A DNA stretch of 64,000 nucleotides from Pseudomonadaceae bacterium. GTDB taxonomy: Bacteria > Pseudomonadota > Gammaproteobacteria > Pseudomonadales > Pseudomonadaceae. The position numbers and the translations under genes were made by a program. Positions 16,566-26,617 of this stretch are shown in pieces (the first letter of the stretch is position 1; every line of letters starts with the position of its first letter). The stretch is taken from NCBI GenBank assembly GCA_030602315.1, contig JAUVZY010000001.1, positions 186,001 through 250,000 of the forward strand, written 5' to 3'. A model generated the notes under the pieces. That model saw only the letters and a program-made list of their open reading frames with translations, had not been told where the DNA came from and did not search any database.

Positions 16566-18538
16566 TCCCCGAGCTTGGCCATCTGGCGCTGATCCTGGCG
16601 CTGTGTCTGGCGGTGGTGCAGGGCACCCTGCCGCTGGTCGGTGCCTGGCGGGGCGACCGCCAGTGGATGGGGCTGGCACAGCCGGCCGCCTGGGGGCAGT
16701 TCGCCTTCCTGCTGTTCTCCTTCATCTGCCTGACCCACGCGTTTCTGGTGGACGACTTCTCCGTCGCCTATGTGGCGCACAATTCCAACACCGCGCTGCC
16801 CTGGTATTACAAGTTCAGCGCGGTATGGGGTGCCCATGAGGGTTCCCTGTTGCTGTGGGGGCTGATTCTGGCCGGCTGGACCTTCGCCGTGGCGGTGCTT
16901 TCCCGCCAGCTGCCCGAGGAAATGCTGGCCCGGGTGCTCGGCATCATGGGGCTGATCAGCGTGGGCTTCCTGCTGTTTCTGATCCTCACCTCGAACCCGT
17001 TCGAGCGCCTGCTGCCGCAGGCGCCGGCCGATGGCCGCGATCTCAACCCGCTGCTGCAGGACTTCGGCCTGATCGTCCACCCGCCGATGCTCTACATGGG
17101 CTATGTCGGTTTCTCGGTGGCCTTTGCCTTCGCCATCGCCGCATTGCTCGGTGGGCGTCTGGATGCGGCCTGGGCCCGCTGGTCGCGGCCGTGGACGCTG
17201 GTGGCCTGGGCGTTTCTCGGCATCGGTATCGTGCTCGGCTCCTGGTGGGCGTACTACGAGCTGGGCTGGGGTGGCTGGTGGTTCTGGGATCCGGTGGAGA
17301 ACGCCTCGTTCATGCCGTGGCTGGTCGGCACCGCACTGATCCACTCGCTGGCCGTGACCGAGAAGCGCGGCGTATTCAAGAGCTGGACGGTGCTGCTGGC
17401 CATCGCCGCCTTCTCCCTGAGCCTGCTCGGCACCTTCCTGGTCCGCTCCGGGGTGCTCACCTCGGTGCACGCCTTCGCCACCGACCCTGAGCGCGGCGTG
17501 TTCATCCTCGGTTTCCTGCTGCTGGTGGTCGGCGGCTCGCTGACCTTGTTCGCACTGCGCGCCCCGGTGGTCAAGAGCCAGGTCGGCTTCGGCCTGTGGT
17601 CGCGCGAGACCCTGCTGTTGGTGAACAACCTGGTGCTGGTGGTGACCACCGCGACGATTCTGCTCGGCACGCTCTATCCGCTGCTGCTCGATGCGCTGTC
17701 GGGAGCCAAGCTGTCGGTCGGCCCGCCGTACTTCAACGCGCTGTTCATGCCGCTGATGGCGGTGCTCATGCTGGCGCTGGCGGTGGGTGTGCTGGTGCGC
17801 TGGAAGGACACGCCGACCCGCTGGCTGGCCGGCATGCTGGTGCCGGTACTGATCGCCAGTGCGGTGTTGTCGCTGGTCGCCAGCTTCGCCTTCGGTGACT
17901 TCCACTGGACCATCCTGGCCGTCAGCTTCCTGGCTATCTGGGTGCTCGGTGCGGGACTGCGCGATCTGCTCGACAAGACGCGCCACAAGGGGCTGCTCAA
18001 GGGTGCGCTGGGCCTGTCACCGAGCTATTGGGGCATGCAGCTGGCGCACGCCGGCATCGCGGTGTGCGCCCTGGGCATCGTGCTGACCAGTCAACAGAGT
18101 GTCGAGCGTGACCTTCGCATGGCGCCGGGCGACAGCCTGGAACTGGGTGGCTACCGCTTCGTCTTCGAGGGCGCGCGGCATTTCGATGGCCCCAACTACA
18201 GCTCGGATCTGGGCACCATGCGGGTATTCAACAGCGCCGGCAAGCAAGTGGCGGTGCTGCATCCGGAGAAGCGCCTGTACCTGGTGCAGCGCATGCCGAT
18301 GACCGAGGCCGGGATCGATCCGGGTTTCACCCGCGATCTGTACGTCGCGCTCGGCGAGCCGCTGGAGAACGGCGCCTGGGCGGTGCGTGTGCACATCAAG
18401 GCCTTCGTGCGCTGGATCTGGCTGGGTGGCCTGATGATGTGCTTTGGCGGGATGCTGGCCGCTTGCGACCGCCGCTACCGCGTGAAAGTCAAAACCCGGG
18501 TTCGCGAGGCCCTGGGGCTGGCCAACCAAGGAGCCTGA
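16562..18538 (+). CDS. ccmF: CcmF, cytochrome c heme lyase subunit
   Basis: 658 residues with about 15 membrane helices. It attaches heme to apocytochrome with CcmH and CcmI. The WWD domain [19 protein letters not shown] is near residues 238-257. Conserved His residues flank it ([31 protein letters not shown]). It ends one base before the ccmG start. Confidence 0.97.
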   Translation: MIPELGHLALILALCLAVVQGTLPLVGAWRGDRQWMGLAQPAAWGQFAFLLFSFICLTHAFLVDDFSVAYVAHNSNTALPWYYKFSAVWGAHEGSLLLWGLILAGWTFAVAVLSRQLPEEMLARVLGIMGLISVGFLLFLILTSNPFERLLPQAPADGRDLNPLLQDFGLIVHPPMLYMGYVGFSVAFAFAIAALLGGRLDAAWARWSRPWTLVAWAFLGIGIVLGSWWAYYELGWGGWWFWDPVENASFMPWLVGTALIHSLAVTEKRGVFKSWTVLLAIAAFSLSLLGTFLVRSGVLTSVHAFATDPERGVFILGFLLLVVGGSLTLFALRAPVVKSQVGFGLWSRETLLLVNNLVLVVTTATILLGTLYPLLLDALSGAKLSVGPPYFNALFMPLMAVLMLALAVGVLVRWKDTPTRWLAGMLVPVLIASAVLSLVASFAFGDFHWTILAVSFLAIWVLGAGLRDLLDKTRHKGLLKGALGLSPSYWGMQLAHAGIAVCALGIVLTSQQSVERDLRMAPGDSLELGGYRFVFEGARHFDGPNYSSDLGTMRVFNSAGKQVAVLHPEKRLYLVQRMPMTEAGIDPGFTRDLYVALGEPLENGAWAVRVHIKAFVRWIWLGGLMMCFGGMLAACDRRYRVKVKTRVREALGLANQGA

Positions 18539-18539
18539 G

Positions 18540-19070
18540 ATGAGACGAGTCCTGTTGTTGCTGCCCCTGGCGGTGTTCCTGGCGATTGCCGTGTTCCTCT
18601 ACCGCGGCCTGTACCTGGACCCGTCCGAGCTGCCTTCGGCGCTGATCGGCAAGCCGCTGCCGGCGTTCTCGCTGCCTTCGGTGGAGGACGAAACCCGCCT
18701 GATCAGCCAGGACGACCTCAAGGGCCGCGCCGCGCTGGTCAACGTCTGGGGTACTTGGTGCGTCGCCTGCAAGACCGAGCACCCGGTGCTCAACCAGCTG
18801 GCCGGGCAGGGCGTGGTGATCTACGGGGTCAACTACAAGGACGACAACGCCGCCGCGCTACAGTGGCTGCGCGAATTCCATGATCCGTACCAGCTCAACA
18901 TCCGTGACAGCGACGGTCGTTTCGGACTGGATCTTGGCGTGTATGGCGCGCCGGAGACCTTCTTGATCGACAAGGCCGGCGTGATCCGTCACAAGTTCGT
19001 CGGTGTGATCGACGAGCGGGTCTGGCGCGAACAGCTCGCGCCGCTCTATCAGGAACTGGTGGACGAATGA
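18540..19070 (+). CDS. ccmG: CcmG/DsbE, thiol:disulfide oxidoreductase
   Basis: 176 residues. A membrane anchor (LLLLPLAVFLAIAVFLYRGL) is followed by a periplasmic thioredoxin fold with redox motif WGTWCVACKTEHP (CVAC). It reduces apocytochrome CXXCH cysteines before heme attachment. A cis-Pro region (GAPETFLID) is present. Its stop overlaps ccmH. Confidence 0.96.
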   Translation: MRRVLLLLPLAVFLAIAVFLYRGLYLDPSELPSALIGKPLPAFSLPSVEDETRLISQDDLKGRAALVNVWGTWCVACKTEHPVLNQLAGQGVVIYGVNYKDDNAAALQWLREFHDPYQLNIRDSDGRFGLDLGVYGAPETFLIDKAGVIRHKFVGVIDERVWREQLAPLYQELVDE

Positions 19071-19534
19071 AGCGCCTCTTTGCCGCCCTGTTGCTGGGTC
19101 TGACGTTCACTGCCAACGCCGCCATCGATACCTACGAGTTCGCCAACGACGCCGAACGCGAGCGCTATCGCTCGCTCACCGAAGAGCTGCGCTGCCCCAA
19201 GTGCCAGAACCAGAACATCGCCGACTCCAACTCGCCGATCGCCATGGACCTGCGCGAGGAGATCTACCGCATGCTCGAGGCGGGGCAGAGCAACGAGCAG
19301 ATCGTCGAGCACCTGGTCGCCCGCTATGGCGAGTTCGTGCGCTACAAGCCGCCACTGAACGCCAAGACCCTGGCCCTTTGGTACGGTCCGTTTGCCCTGT
19401 TGGGCCTGAGCTTTGCCGTGCTGCTGGTGATCGTCTGGCGCAAACGCCGGGTCGACACCACCGCTGACGCGAAAACCCTGACCGAGGCCGAACGGCAGCG
19501 CCTCGCCAACCTGCTGGATAACCAAGACCGATGA
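19067..19534 (+). CDS. ccmH: CcmH (CycL), apocytochrome thiol reductant
   Basis: 155 residues. The signal peptide is followed by the redox motif LRCPKCQNQNIADSNSPIA typical of CcmH, then a membrane helix (GPFALLGLSFAVLLVIVWRKR). It works with CcmG and CcmF in the lyase complex. The short length shows that CcmH and CcmI are separate genes here, unlike the fused E. coli CcmH. The end overlaps ccmI. Confidence 0.96.
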   Translation: MKRLFAALLLGLTFTANAAIDTYEFANDAERERYRSLTEELRCPKCQNQNIADSNSPIAMDLREEIYRMLEAGQSNEQIVEHLVARYGEFVRYKPPLNAKTLALWYGPFALLGLSFAVLLVIVWRKRRVDTTADAKTLTEAERQRLANLLDNQDR

Positions 19535-20745
19535 TCGATTTCTGGATCGCCGCGGCAACCCTGCTGCTGGTGGCGCTGGCCTTCCTGCTGCTGCCGGTGG
19601 TACGCGGCCGCCGACAGCAGGCCGAAGAAGACCGTACCGCGCTCAATGTGGCGCTCTACCAGGAGCGCCTTGCCGAGCTCGACGCGCAGTTCGCTGCCGG
19701 CACGCTGGAGGCCGCGCAACTGGAGGTGGCCAAGGCTGAAGCCGCGCGTGAGCTGCTCGAAGACACCGAGGCCGACGAGCGGCGTCGGGCTGGCTCGCTC
19801 GGCCGCGCCTTGCCGCTGGTGGTCGCGCTGGCGCTGCCGCTGGTTGGGGTGGTGCTCTATCAAATGTGGGGCTCGAGCGACAAGCTCGCCCTGACCCGCG
19901 AATTTGCCAGCCAGCCGCAGAGTGTCGAGCAGATGATCGACCGCCTCGAGCGCGCGGTGGCCATGCAGCCGGACAACGTCGAGGCCTGGTACGTGCTGGG
20001 GCGCAGCTACATGACCGAGCAGCAGCCGGCCAAGGCCGCTGGCGCGTTCGCCCGTGCGGTGGACCTGGCCGGGCCGCAGCCGGAGCTGCTGGGGCAGTGG
20101 GCGCAATCGCTGTATTTCGCCGGCAACCGCCAATGGACCGAACAGCTTGGGCAGATCACCGCCAAGGCCCTCGAGGGCGACCCCAACGAGCCAACGACCC
20201 TTGGCCTGTTGGGCATCGCCGGCTTCGAGGCTGGCCGCTACCGCGACGCCGCCACCTACTGGGGGCGTCTGGTGGCGCTGTTGCCGCCGGATGATCCGTC
20301 GCGGCAGGCGATTCAGGGGGGCGTCGACCGTGCGCTGGCCGAGCTTGAAGCACAGGGCGAGCCGGTCGTCGCGGATCAGTCGCCCGCTGTCGCCGTCGCC
20401 GCAGCCGGGCTGACCGTGCAGGTCGAGTTGGCGTCGGAGCTGCAGGGGCAGGTGCGCCCCGATGACGCGGTGTTCGTCTTCGTGCGGGCCGAAAGCGGGC
20501 CGCCGATGCCGCTGGCGGTCAAGCGCCTGACCGTCGCCGATCTGCCGGCTACCGTGAGCCTGGGCGATGCCGATGCGATGACTCCACAGTTGCGCTTGTC
20601 CAATTTCCGTCAGGTGCGCGTTGCCGCGCGGATTTCCCGCAGCGGCAATGCCAGCCAGGGCGAATGGAAGGGGCAGGGCGAGCCGCTGGAACTGCCGGTC
20701 GAGCAGCCGCTGACCCTGGTCATCAACCAGCCCGACGCCTCATGA
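19531..20745 (+). CDS. ccmI: CcmI (CycH), TPR apocytochrome chaperone
   Basis: 404 residues. Two N-terminal membrane helices flank a cytoplasmic loop with a leucine-zipper-like stretch. The periplasmic TPR region is around residues 130-270 (VEAWYVLGRSYMTEQQPAKAAGAFARAV). A C-terminal beta-rich domain follows (TVQVELASELQGQV; VFVFVRAESGPPMPLAV). It holds apocytochrome c for the lyase. Last gene of the ccm operon. Confidence 0.95.
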   Translation: MIDFWIAAATLLLVALAFLLLPVVRGRRQQAEEDRTALNVALYQERLAELDAQFAAGTLEAAQLEVAKAEAARELLEDTEADERRRAGSLGRALPLVVALALPLVGVVLYQMWGSSDKLALTREFASQPQSVEQMIDRLERAVAMQPDNVEAWYVLGRSYMTEQQPAKAAGAFARAVDLAGPQPELLGQWAQSLYFAGNRQWTEQLGQITAKALEGDPNEPTTLGLLGIAGFEAGRYRDAATYWGRLVALLPPDDPSRQAIQGGVDRALAELEAQGEPVVADQSPAVAVAAAGLTVQVELASELQGQVRPDDAVFVFVRAESGPPMPLAVKRLTVADLPATVSLGDADAMTPQLRLSNFRQVRVAARISRSGNASQGEWKGQGEPLELPVEQPLTLVINQPDAS

Positions 20746-20773
20746 GCGAGGTGCGGGCAGCGCGAGGATGCGT

Positions 20774-21226
20774 ATGAGTCCCGTTATTTCGGCGGCCCGT
20801 GGCAAACAACTGCTCGCCCGGGCCTGCACCCTGAGCCTGCTTGCCGCGCTGCTCAGTGCCTGTACGGTCAATCCCTACCGTGATCGGCCCTACGAGCCGG
20901 TGCCGCCGGCGCCCCGGGCACCGCAGCCGCAGAGCCAGCCGGCGCCACGTCCCGGGCCGGTGATCAGCCCGCCGCCGGCGCCGCAGCCCTCGGCGCCACC
21001 GCGTCCGGCGACCCAGACCAGCCATCCCCGCTATGCGCCGCCGCCGCACCTGCCGGCCTACTGGGATAACCAGCTGGGCGTCTATGTGGTAAAGGGACGT
21101 GAGCTGTTCTACCGCGAGCGCCTGTATTACCGGCAGGCGGGTGGCTGGCAGTGTGCACCGACACCCGATGGCCCGTGGGAGCCGGTGGCCCTGCCGAGCG
21201 TGCCGCCGGGGCTGCGCAGCCGCTGA
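20774..21226 (+). CDS. Proline-rich lipoprotein, unknown function
   Basis: 150 residues. The lipobox LLSAC places the lipidated Cys at residue 30. Residues 35-90 are Pro/Gln/Ala-rich. The C-terminal domain has paired aromatic motifs (YVVKGRELFYRERLYYRQAGGWQ; GPWEPVALPSVPPGLR), as in other YXY/GPW cell-envelope proteins. GAGG six bases upstream favours the ATG at 20774 over the one at 20768. Probably outer-membrane anchored. The function is unknown. Confidence 0.75.
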   Translation: MSPVISAARGKQLLARACTLSLLAALLSACTVNPYRDRPYEPVPPAPRAPQPQSQPAPRPGPVISPPPAPQPSAPPRPATQTSHPRYAPPPHLPAYWDNQLGVYVVKGRELFYRERLYYRQAGGWQCAPTPDGPWEPVALPSVPPGLRSR

Positions 21227-21244
21227 TACAGCTGCAGGCGCCAC

Positions 21245-21271
21245 TAAAGTCCTCGGCGCCGACGCCGATAT
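21245..21271 (+). promoter_or_regulatory. Sigma-28 (FliA) promoter before fliT
   Basis: TAAAGTCC, an 11-base spacer, then GCCGATAT. Six of 8 match in the -35 (all of TAAAGT), 7 of 8 in the -10, and the spacing is ideal. The predicted start is near 21280, about 60 bases before the fliT ATG. A late-gene promoter supports the FliT assignment. Confidence 0.75.
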
Positions 21272-21341
21272 AGAGGTCATGAGCATGGCCTCTTGGCCGC
21301 TGTCCTGAGTCCAACCGGCCCCCTGGCCCTGGAGTGACCCG

Positions 21342-21638
21342 ATGAACGCTTCCGTGCAGCAACTGGTGGAAACCGGCAGCGCCCTGCGCGACGCCTTGCA
21401 GCGCGAGGACTGGTCGGCGATCGGCGAGCTTGATCTGCGTTGCCGTCAGGTGGTCGAGCAGGCCCTGCATGAGGCCGAGCGCGACGAAAGCCAGATTCGC
21501 GCGCGACTGGAAGATCTGCTCGACCTTTACGGCGAGTTGGTGGCACACTGCCAGGCCGCACAGAAGCGTCTGGCCAATGAGCTGATACAGCTCAATCAGT
21601 CCCGCCAGGGCGCCCAGGTCTACCGCCTTTTCGGCTGA
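21342..21638 (+). CDS. fliT: FliT/FleP-like flagellar chaperone
   Basis: 98 residues, almost wholly helical, with no membrane segment: LVETGSALRDALQREDWSAI, then long charged helices. Size, composition and location immediately upstream of fleQ match the FliT/FleP proteins that follow fliD-fliS in other pseudomonads and chaperone the FliD cap. Here fliC, fliD and fliS are absent, although a sigma-28 promoter remains. Sequence similarity alone would be weak evidence. Confidence 0.72.
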   Translation: MNASVQQLVETGSALRDALQREDWSAIGELDLRCRQVVEQALHEAERDESQIRARLEDLLDLYGELVAHCQAAQKRLANELIQLNQSRQGAQVYRLFG

Positions 21639-21930
21639 TCAACTCAGGGCCGTTAACCCTTCGTATGTCCCCGCCTAGCACGATCGTCTGATTGTTGCCG
21701 CTTACCACGTCATAAAATTGACTGCAGGACGGTTTTCGTCTTAACTAGGCGCCGTCTTGGGTCGATTGCTTCCCTGTCGTCCCAGCATCCCACTGTTTTG
21801 GTTGGTTTTTTGCTCGCCGCGCGTGTTTTTTTCGCGTTCGGCACAGCGGGCCAAGCGCATGGATGCCAAGCTCCGGCGTCTTTTTGACGCGGATTCAGGC
21901 TTTCCTCCGGTACAGGAATGCGAATTTCAG
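21639..21930 (+). other. Intergenic region upstream of fleQ
   Basis: A 292-base gap, poorer in GC than its surroundings. It holds TTGACT at 21718-21723 with a weak -10-like TTAACT after 17 bases, which could be the fleQ sigma-70 promoter. The frame is open upstream of fleQ but shows no homologous protein. There is no GCCGATA box. Confidence 0.4.
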
Positions 21931-23400
<1,470 letters not shown>

Positions 23401-23412
23401 CCTGTCGGCCCG

Positions 23413-23432
23413 GCCGACCCGCTCGGGTCGGC
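23413..23432 (+). other. Hairpin after fleQ
   Basis: An 8-bp GCCGACCC/GGGTCGGC stem with a GCTC tetraloop lies 12 bases after the fleQ stop and just before the fleSR promoter. There is no U-tract. It may limit read-through into fleS or stabilise the fleQ transcript. Confidence 0.5.
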
Positions 23433-23440
23433 GCGCATCC

Positions 23441-23456
23441 GGGCACGAAGCTTGCT
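23441..23456 (+). promoter_or_regulatory. Sigma-54 promoter of fleSR
   Basis: GGGCAC-N5-TTGCT, with GG (23442-23443) and GC (23454-23455) ten bases apart. The only mismatch to TGGCAC-N5-TTGCW is the first base. Transcription would start near 23467, about 34 bases before fleS. fleSR is FleQ- and RpoN-dependent in P. aeruginosa, and fleQ lies directly upstream. Confidence 0.75.
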
Positions 23457-23500
23457 GAAGGCTGGCTATACGACCGTTTTTTTGACGTGCGAGCCCAGCC

Positions 23501-24676
23501 TTGGAATCTCTCCAACTCGACCCGCGGGATGACAGCAGTGCCCCCGCCGATCTCACCCTGCTACGCCAGATGAACGAGCAGCTCGGCCAGTCCCAGGCGT
23601 TGCTGCACCTGCAGGTGCACCGCCTGCGCAGCGAGCTGGATCAGGCCAGCGCCGAGCGCCTGCAGCAGGCCGACGAGAACGCGCGCCTGGCCCGCCGCAT
23701 GCGCAGCCTGGTCGACCTGCTCCCCGGCGGGGTGATCGTGCTCGACGGCCATGGGGTGATCTGCGAGGCCAATCCAGTGGCGCTCGATCTGCTCGGTGAG
23801 CCGCTGATCGGCCTGTACTGGCGCGAGGTGATCCAGCGCTGCTTCGCTCCGCGCCCGGATGATGGTCACGAGATTTCCCTGAAGGATGGCCGCCGCGTGG
23901 CGCTGGCCACCCGCTCGCTGGATGGCGAACCGGGTCAGCTGGTGCTGCTGACCGACATGACCGAAACCCGCCGCCTGCAGGATCAGCTGGCCCGTCACGA
24001 GCGGCTGTCGTCGCTGGGGCGGATGGTTGCCTCGCTGGCCCACCAGATCCGCACGCCGCTCTCCACCGCCTTGCTCTATGCCGGCCATCTGGCCGACCAG
24101 TCGCTGGAGCCGGCCCAGCAGCAGCGCTTTGCCGGCAAGCTCAAGGAGCGTCTGCACGAGCTGGACCGCCAGGTGCGCGACATGCTGATCTTCGCCCGCG
24201 GCGAGCTGCCGCTGACTGACCGGGTCCGTCCGCGCGAGCTGCTGCGCGCCCTGCAGACGGCGGCCGAGCCGCACCTGGAAGGCATCAGCGTGCGTTGGCA
24301 GAACGACGCCCACCAGGGCGAGCTGGTGTGCAACCGCGACACCCTGGTCAGCGCCCTGCTCAATCTGATCGACAACGCCCGCCAGGCCGGCGGCGCGGCG
24401 CTGCGCCTGAAGGTGCATGCCTACGCCCGTGGCGAGCGGCTGATCATCGGTGTCTGCGACGATGGCCCGGGCATCGCCCCAGCCGTGCTGGCGCGCCTTG
24501 GCGAGCCGTTCTTCACCACCAAGGCCACCGGCACCGGGCTGGGCCTGGCAGTGGTGCAGGCCATCGCCCGTGCCCATCACGGCGAGCTGCGCCTCGCCTC
24601 GCGGCCGGGGCGGGGCACCTGGGCACGCCTGAGCCTGCCGCTGTTGCGCACGCCGGTACAGGAGCTGCAACCATGA
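23501..24676 (+). CDS. fleS: FleS, flagellar sensor histidine kinase
   Basis: 391 residues, soluble, with no membrane helix. An N-terminal coiled coil is followed by a PAS domain (LVDLLPGGVIVLDGHGVICEAN). The His box is SLAHQIRTPLSTALLYAGHL, and the ATPase boxes are NLIDNARQAGG, DDGPGI and GTGLGLAVVQAI. It phosphorylates FleR to activate class III genes (hook and basal body). The first possible start after an in-frame stop is a TTG at 23501; a Met at codon 24 is the alternative. It overlaps fleR by ATGA. Confidence 0.94.
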   Translation: MESLQLDPRDDSSAPADLTLLRQMNEQLGQSQALLHLQVHRLRSELDQASAERLQQADENARLARRMRSLVDLLPGGVIVLDGHGVICEANPVALDLLGEPLIGLYWREVIQRCFAPRPDDGHEISLKDGRRVALATRSLDGEPGQLVLLTDMTETRRLQDQLARHERLSSLGRMVASLAHQIRTPLSTALLYAGHLADQSLEPAQQQRFAGKLKERLHELDRQVRDMLIFARGELPLTDRVRPRELLRALQTAAEPHLEGISVRWQNDAHQGELVCNRDTLVSALLNLIDNARQAGGAALRLKVHAYARGERLIIGVCDDGPGIAPAVLARLGEPFFTTKATGTGLGLAVVQAIARAHHGELRLASRPGRGTWARLSLPLLRTPVQELQP

Positions 24677-26067
24677 AGATTCTGCTGGTGGAAGACGACG
24701 CCGCCCTGCGCGAAGCCCTGGCCGACACCCTGGAGATCGGCGGCTTCGCCCATCGCGCGGTGGACTGTGCCGAGGCGGCGCTGCTGGCGTTGGCCGAGGA
24801 GCCATTCGCCCTGGTGATCAGCGACGTGAACATGCCGGGGATGGACGGTCACGCGCTGCTGGCGCAGATCCGCAGCCGCTACCCGCAGGTGCCGGTGCTG
24901 CTGATGACCGCCTTTGGTGCGGTCGACCGTGCCGTGGAGGCCATGCGCCGGGGCGCGGTGGACTATCTGCTCAAGCCGTTCGAGCCGCGCCTGTTGCTGG
25001 AGCTGGTGGCGCGGCACGCCTGCGGCGTGGTGGCCGAGCAGGAAGGCCCGGTGGCCTGCGAGCCGGCCAGCCGAGAGCTGCTGGCGCTGGCCGCGCGGGT
25101 GGCGCGCAGCGAATCCACGGTGCTGATCTGCGGCGAATCCGGCACCGGCAAGGAGGTGCTGGCGCGTTACATCCACCAGCAGTCGCCGCGTGCGGGCAAG
25201 GCGTTCATCGCCATCAACTGCGCGGCGATCCCCGACAACATGCTCGAGGCGACCCTGTTCGGCCATGAGAAGGGCGCCTTCACTGGCGCCATCGCCTCGC
25301 AGCCCGGCAAGTTCGAGCAGGCCGACGGCGGCACCCTGTTGCTCGATGAGATTTCCGAGATGCCCCTGGGGCTGCAGGCCAAACTGCTGCGCGTGCTGCA
25401 GGAGCGCGAGGTGGAGCGGGTTGGCGGACGCAAGCCGATTGCGCTGGATATCCGCATCGTCGCTACCACCAATCGCGACCTGGCGCGCGAGGTGGCCGAG
25501 GGGCGTTTTCGTGAAGACCTGTTCTATCGCCTGTCGGTGTTCCCGCTCGGCTGGCCGCCCCTGCGCGAGCGCCCGGCGGACATCGTGCCGCTGGCCGAGC
25601 GCCTGCTCGCCCGGCATGCCGGCAAGATGCAGCTGGGCACGGCCAGACTGTCGGAATCGGCGCGCCGCGCACTGCTGGCGCATGCCTGGCCGGGCAACGT
25701 GCGCGAGCTGGACAACGCCATCCAGCGTGCGCTGATCCTGCAGCAGGGCGGGGTGATCGAGGCCGAGGACCTGTGCCTGGCCATGCCGCTGGGGATGATC
25801 GGGCGCACGCTCCCGGCGCCTGCGGTACTGCCGCCAGTAGCGGCGAGCATGCCGCCCGAGAGCCTGCCGGTGGAGGCGGGCGGGGCGCTGGGCGAAGACC
25901 TGCGCCGCCGTGAATTCCAGCTGATCATGGACACCCTGCGCGCCGCCAATGGTCGGCGCAAGGACGCCGCCGACCGCCTCGGCATCAGCGCGCGCACCCT
26001 GCGCTACAAGCTGGCGCAGATGCGCGATGCCGGGTTCGACGTGGACGGCTACCTTCAGCTCGGCTGA
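24673..26067 (+). CDS. fleR: FleR, sigma-54 response regulator
   Basis: 464 residues. Receiver domain (LLVEDDAALREAL; VISDVNMPGMDG with the phospho-Asp; YLLKPFE), AAA+ domain ([14 protein letters not shown]), C-terminal Fis-type HTH (DAADRLGISARTLRYKLAQMR). The frame is open far upstream inside fleS, but the ATG overlapping the fleS stop is the natural start. The expected downstream fliE-fliJ genes are absent. Its end overlaps a convergent MarR gene by 13 bases. Confidence 0.95.
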   Translation: MKILLVEDDAALREALADTLEIGGFAHRAVDCAEAALLALAEEPFALVISDVNMPGMDGHALLAQIRSRYPQVPVLLMTAFGAVDRAVEAMRRGAVDYLLKPFEPRLLLELVARHACGVVAEQEGPVACEPASRELLALAARVARSESTVLICGESGTGKEVLARYIHQQSPRAGKAFIAINCAAIPDNMLEATLFGHEKGAFTGAIASQPGKFEQADGGTLLLDEISEMPLGLQAKLLRVLQEREVERVGGRKPIALDIRIVATTNRDLAREVAEGRFREDLFYRLSVFPLGWPPLRERPADIVPLAERLLARHAGKMQLGTARLSESARRALLAHAWPGNVRELDNAIQRALILQQGGVIEAEDLCLAMPLGMIGRTLPAPAVLPPVAASMPPESLPVEAGGALGEDLRRREFQLIMDTLRAANGRRKDAADRLGISARTLRYKLAQMRDAGFDVDGYLQLG

Positions 26068-26546
26068 GGATCTGCCTGAGAAACCGGCTCGGCCGGCACG
26101 CTCGCCTCGGGCAGACGGGCGCCGGCCAGCGCCCGGTTGACCGCCATCCAGCCGGCCACCGCCTCTTCGCCGGCGTCTTCGAAGGCGCGTGCCAGCAGCC
26201 TGGTCTGTTCGCGCTGCAGGGCCTGCTCCAGCTTGCGTCCATCGCCGGTCAGGCACAGCAGCCGTTTGCGCTTGTCCTGCTCAGCGGGCACGGCCTGCAC
26301 GAGATCCATCTCGATCAGCTGACGCAAGGGAATGTTCAGCGCCTGCTTGCTGACCCCGAGCATGGCCAGAAGCTCGGTCACCGAAAGCTCCGGATAGCTG
26401 GCGATGAAGAACAGGATGCGGTGATGCACCCGTGACAGGCCGCGGCGGGCGAGCATCTCGTCGGGCTTGGCGGTGAACGCCTGGTAGCCGAAGAAGAACG
26501 CCTCCATGGCCTGGCGCTGAATGGCGGATTTTTTTAGGTCAGTCAT
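26055..26546 (-). CDS. MarR-family transcriptional regulator
   Basis: 163 residues with a winged-helix domain (ILFFIASYPELSVTELLAMLGVSKQALNIPLRQLIEMDLVQ, then DKRKRLLCLTGDG). Divergent from a PLP aminotransferase with 71 bases between start codons, so it probably controls that gene and itself. Two short inverted repeats built on GTCA/TTGAC lie in the gap. The ligand is unknown. Confidence 0.85.
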   Translation of the reverse strand: MTDLKKSAIQRQAMEAFFFGYQAFTAKPDEMLARRGLSRVHHRILFFIASYPELSVTELLAMLGVSKQALNIPLRQLIEMDLVQAVPAEQDKRKRLLCLTGDGRKLEQALQREQTRLLARAFEDAGEEAVAGWMAVNRALAGARLPEASVPAEPVSQADPQPS

Positions 26547-26593
26547 GTTGACGTATTTGGCGCGCTCGGCGTAGTTTGGTCAAGCATATTGAC
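26542..26593. promoter_or_regulatory. Candidate MarR operators in the divergent gap
   Basis: GTCA-TGT-TGAC (26542-26552, at the regulator start codon) and GTCAA-GCATA-TTGAC (26579-26593, before the aminotransferase) are perfect dyads sharing the TGAC half-site. Their placement at both gene starts fits auto- and cross-repression. The function is inferred. Confidence 0.4.
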
Positions 26594-26617
26594 TATTTCC
26601 TCCCGGTACCCGTGCCC

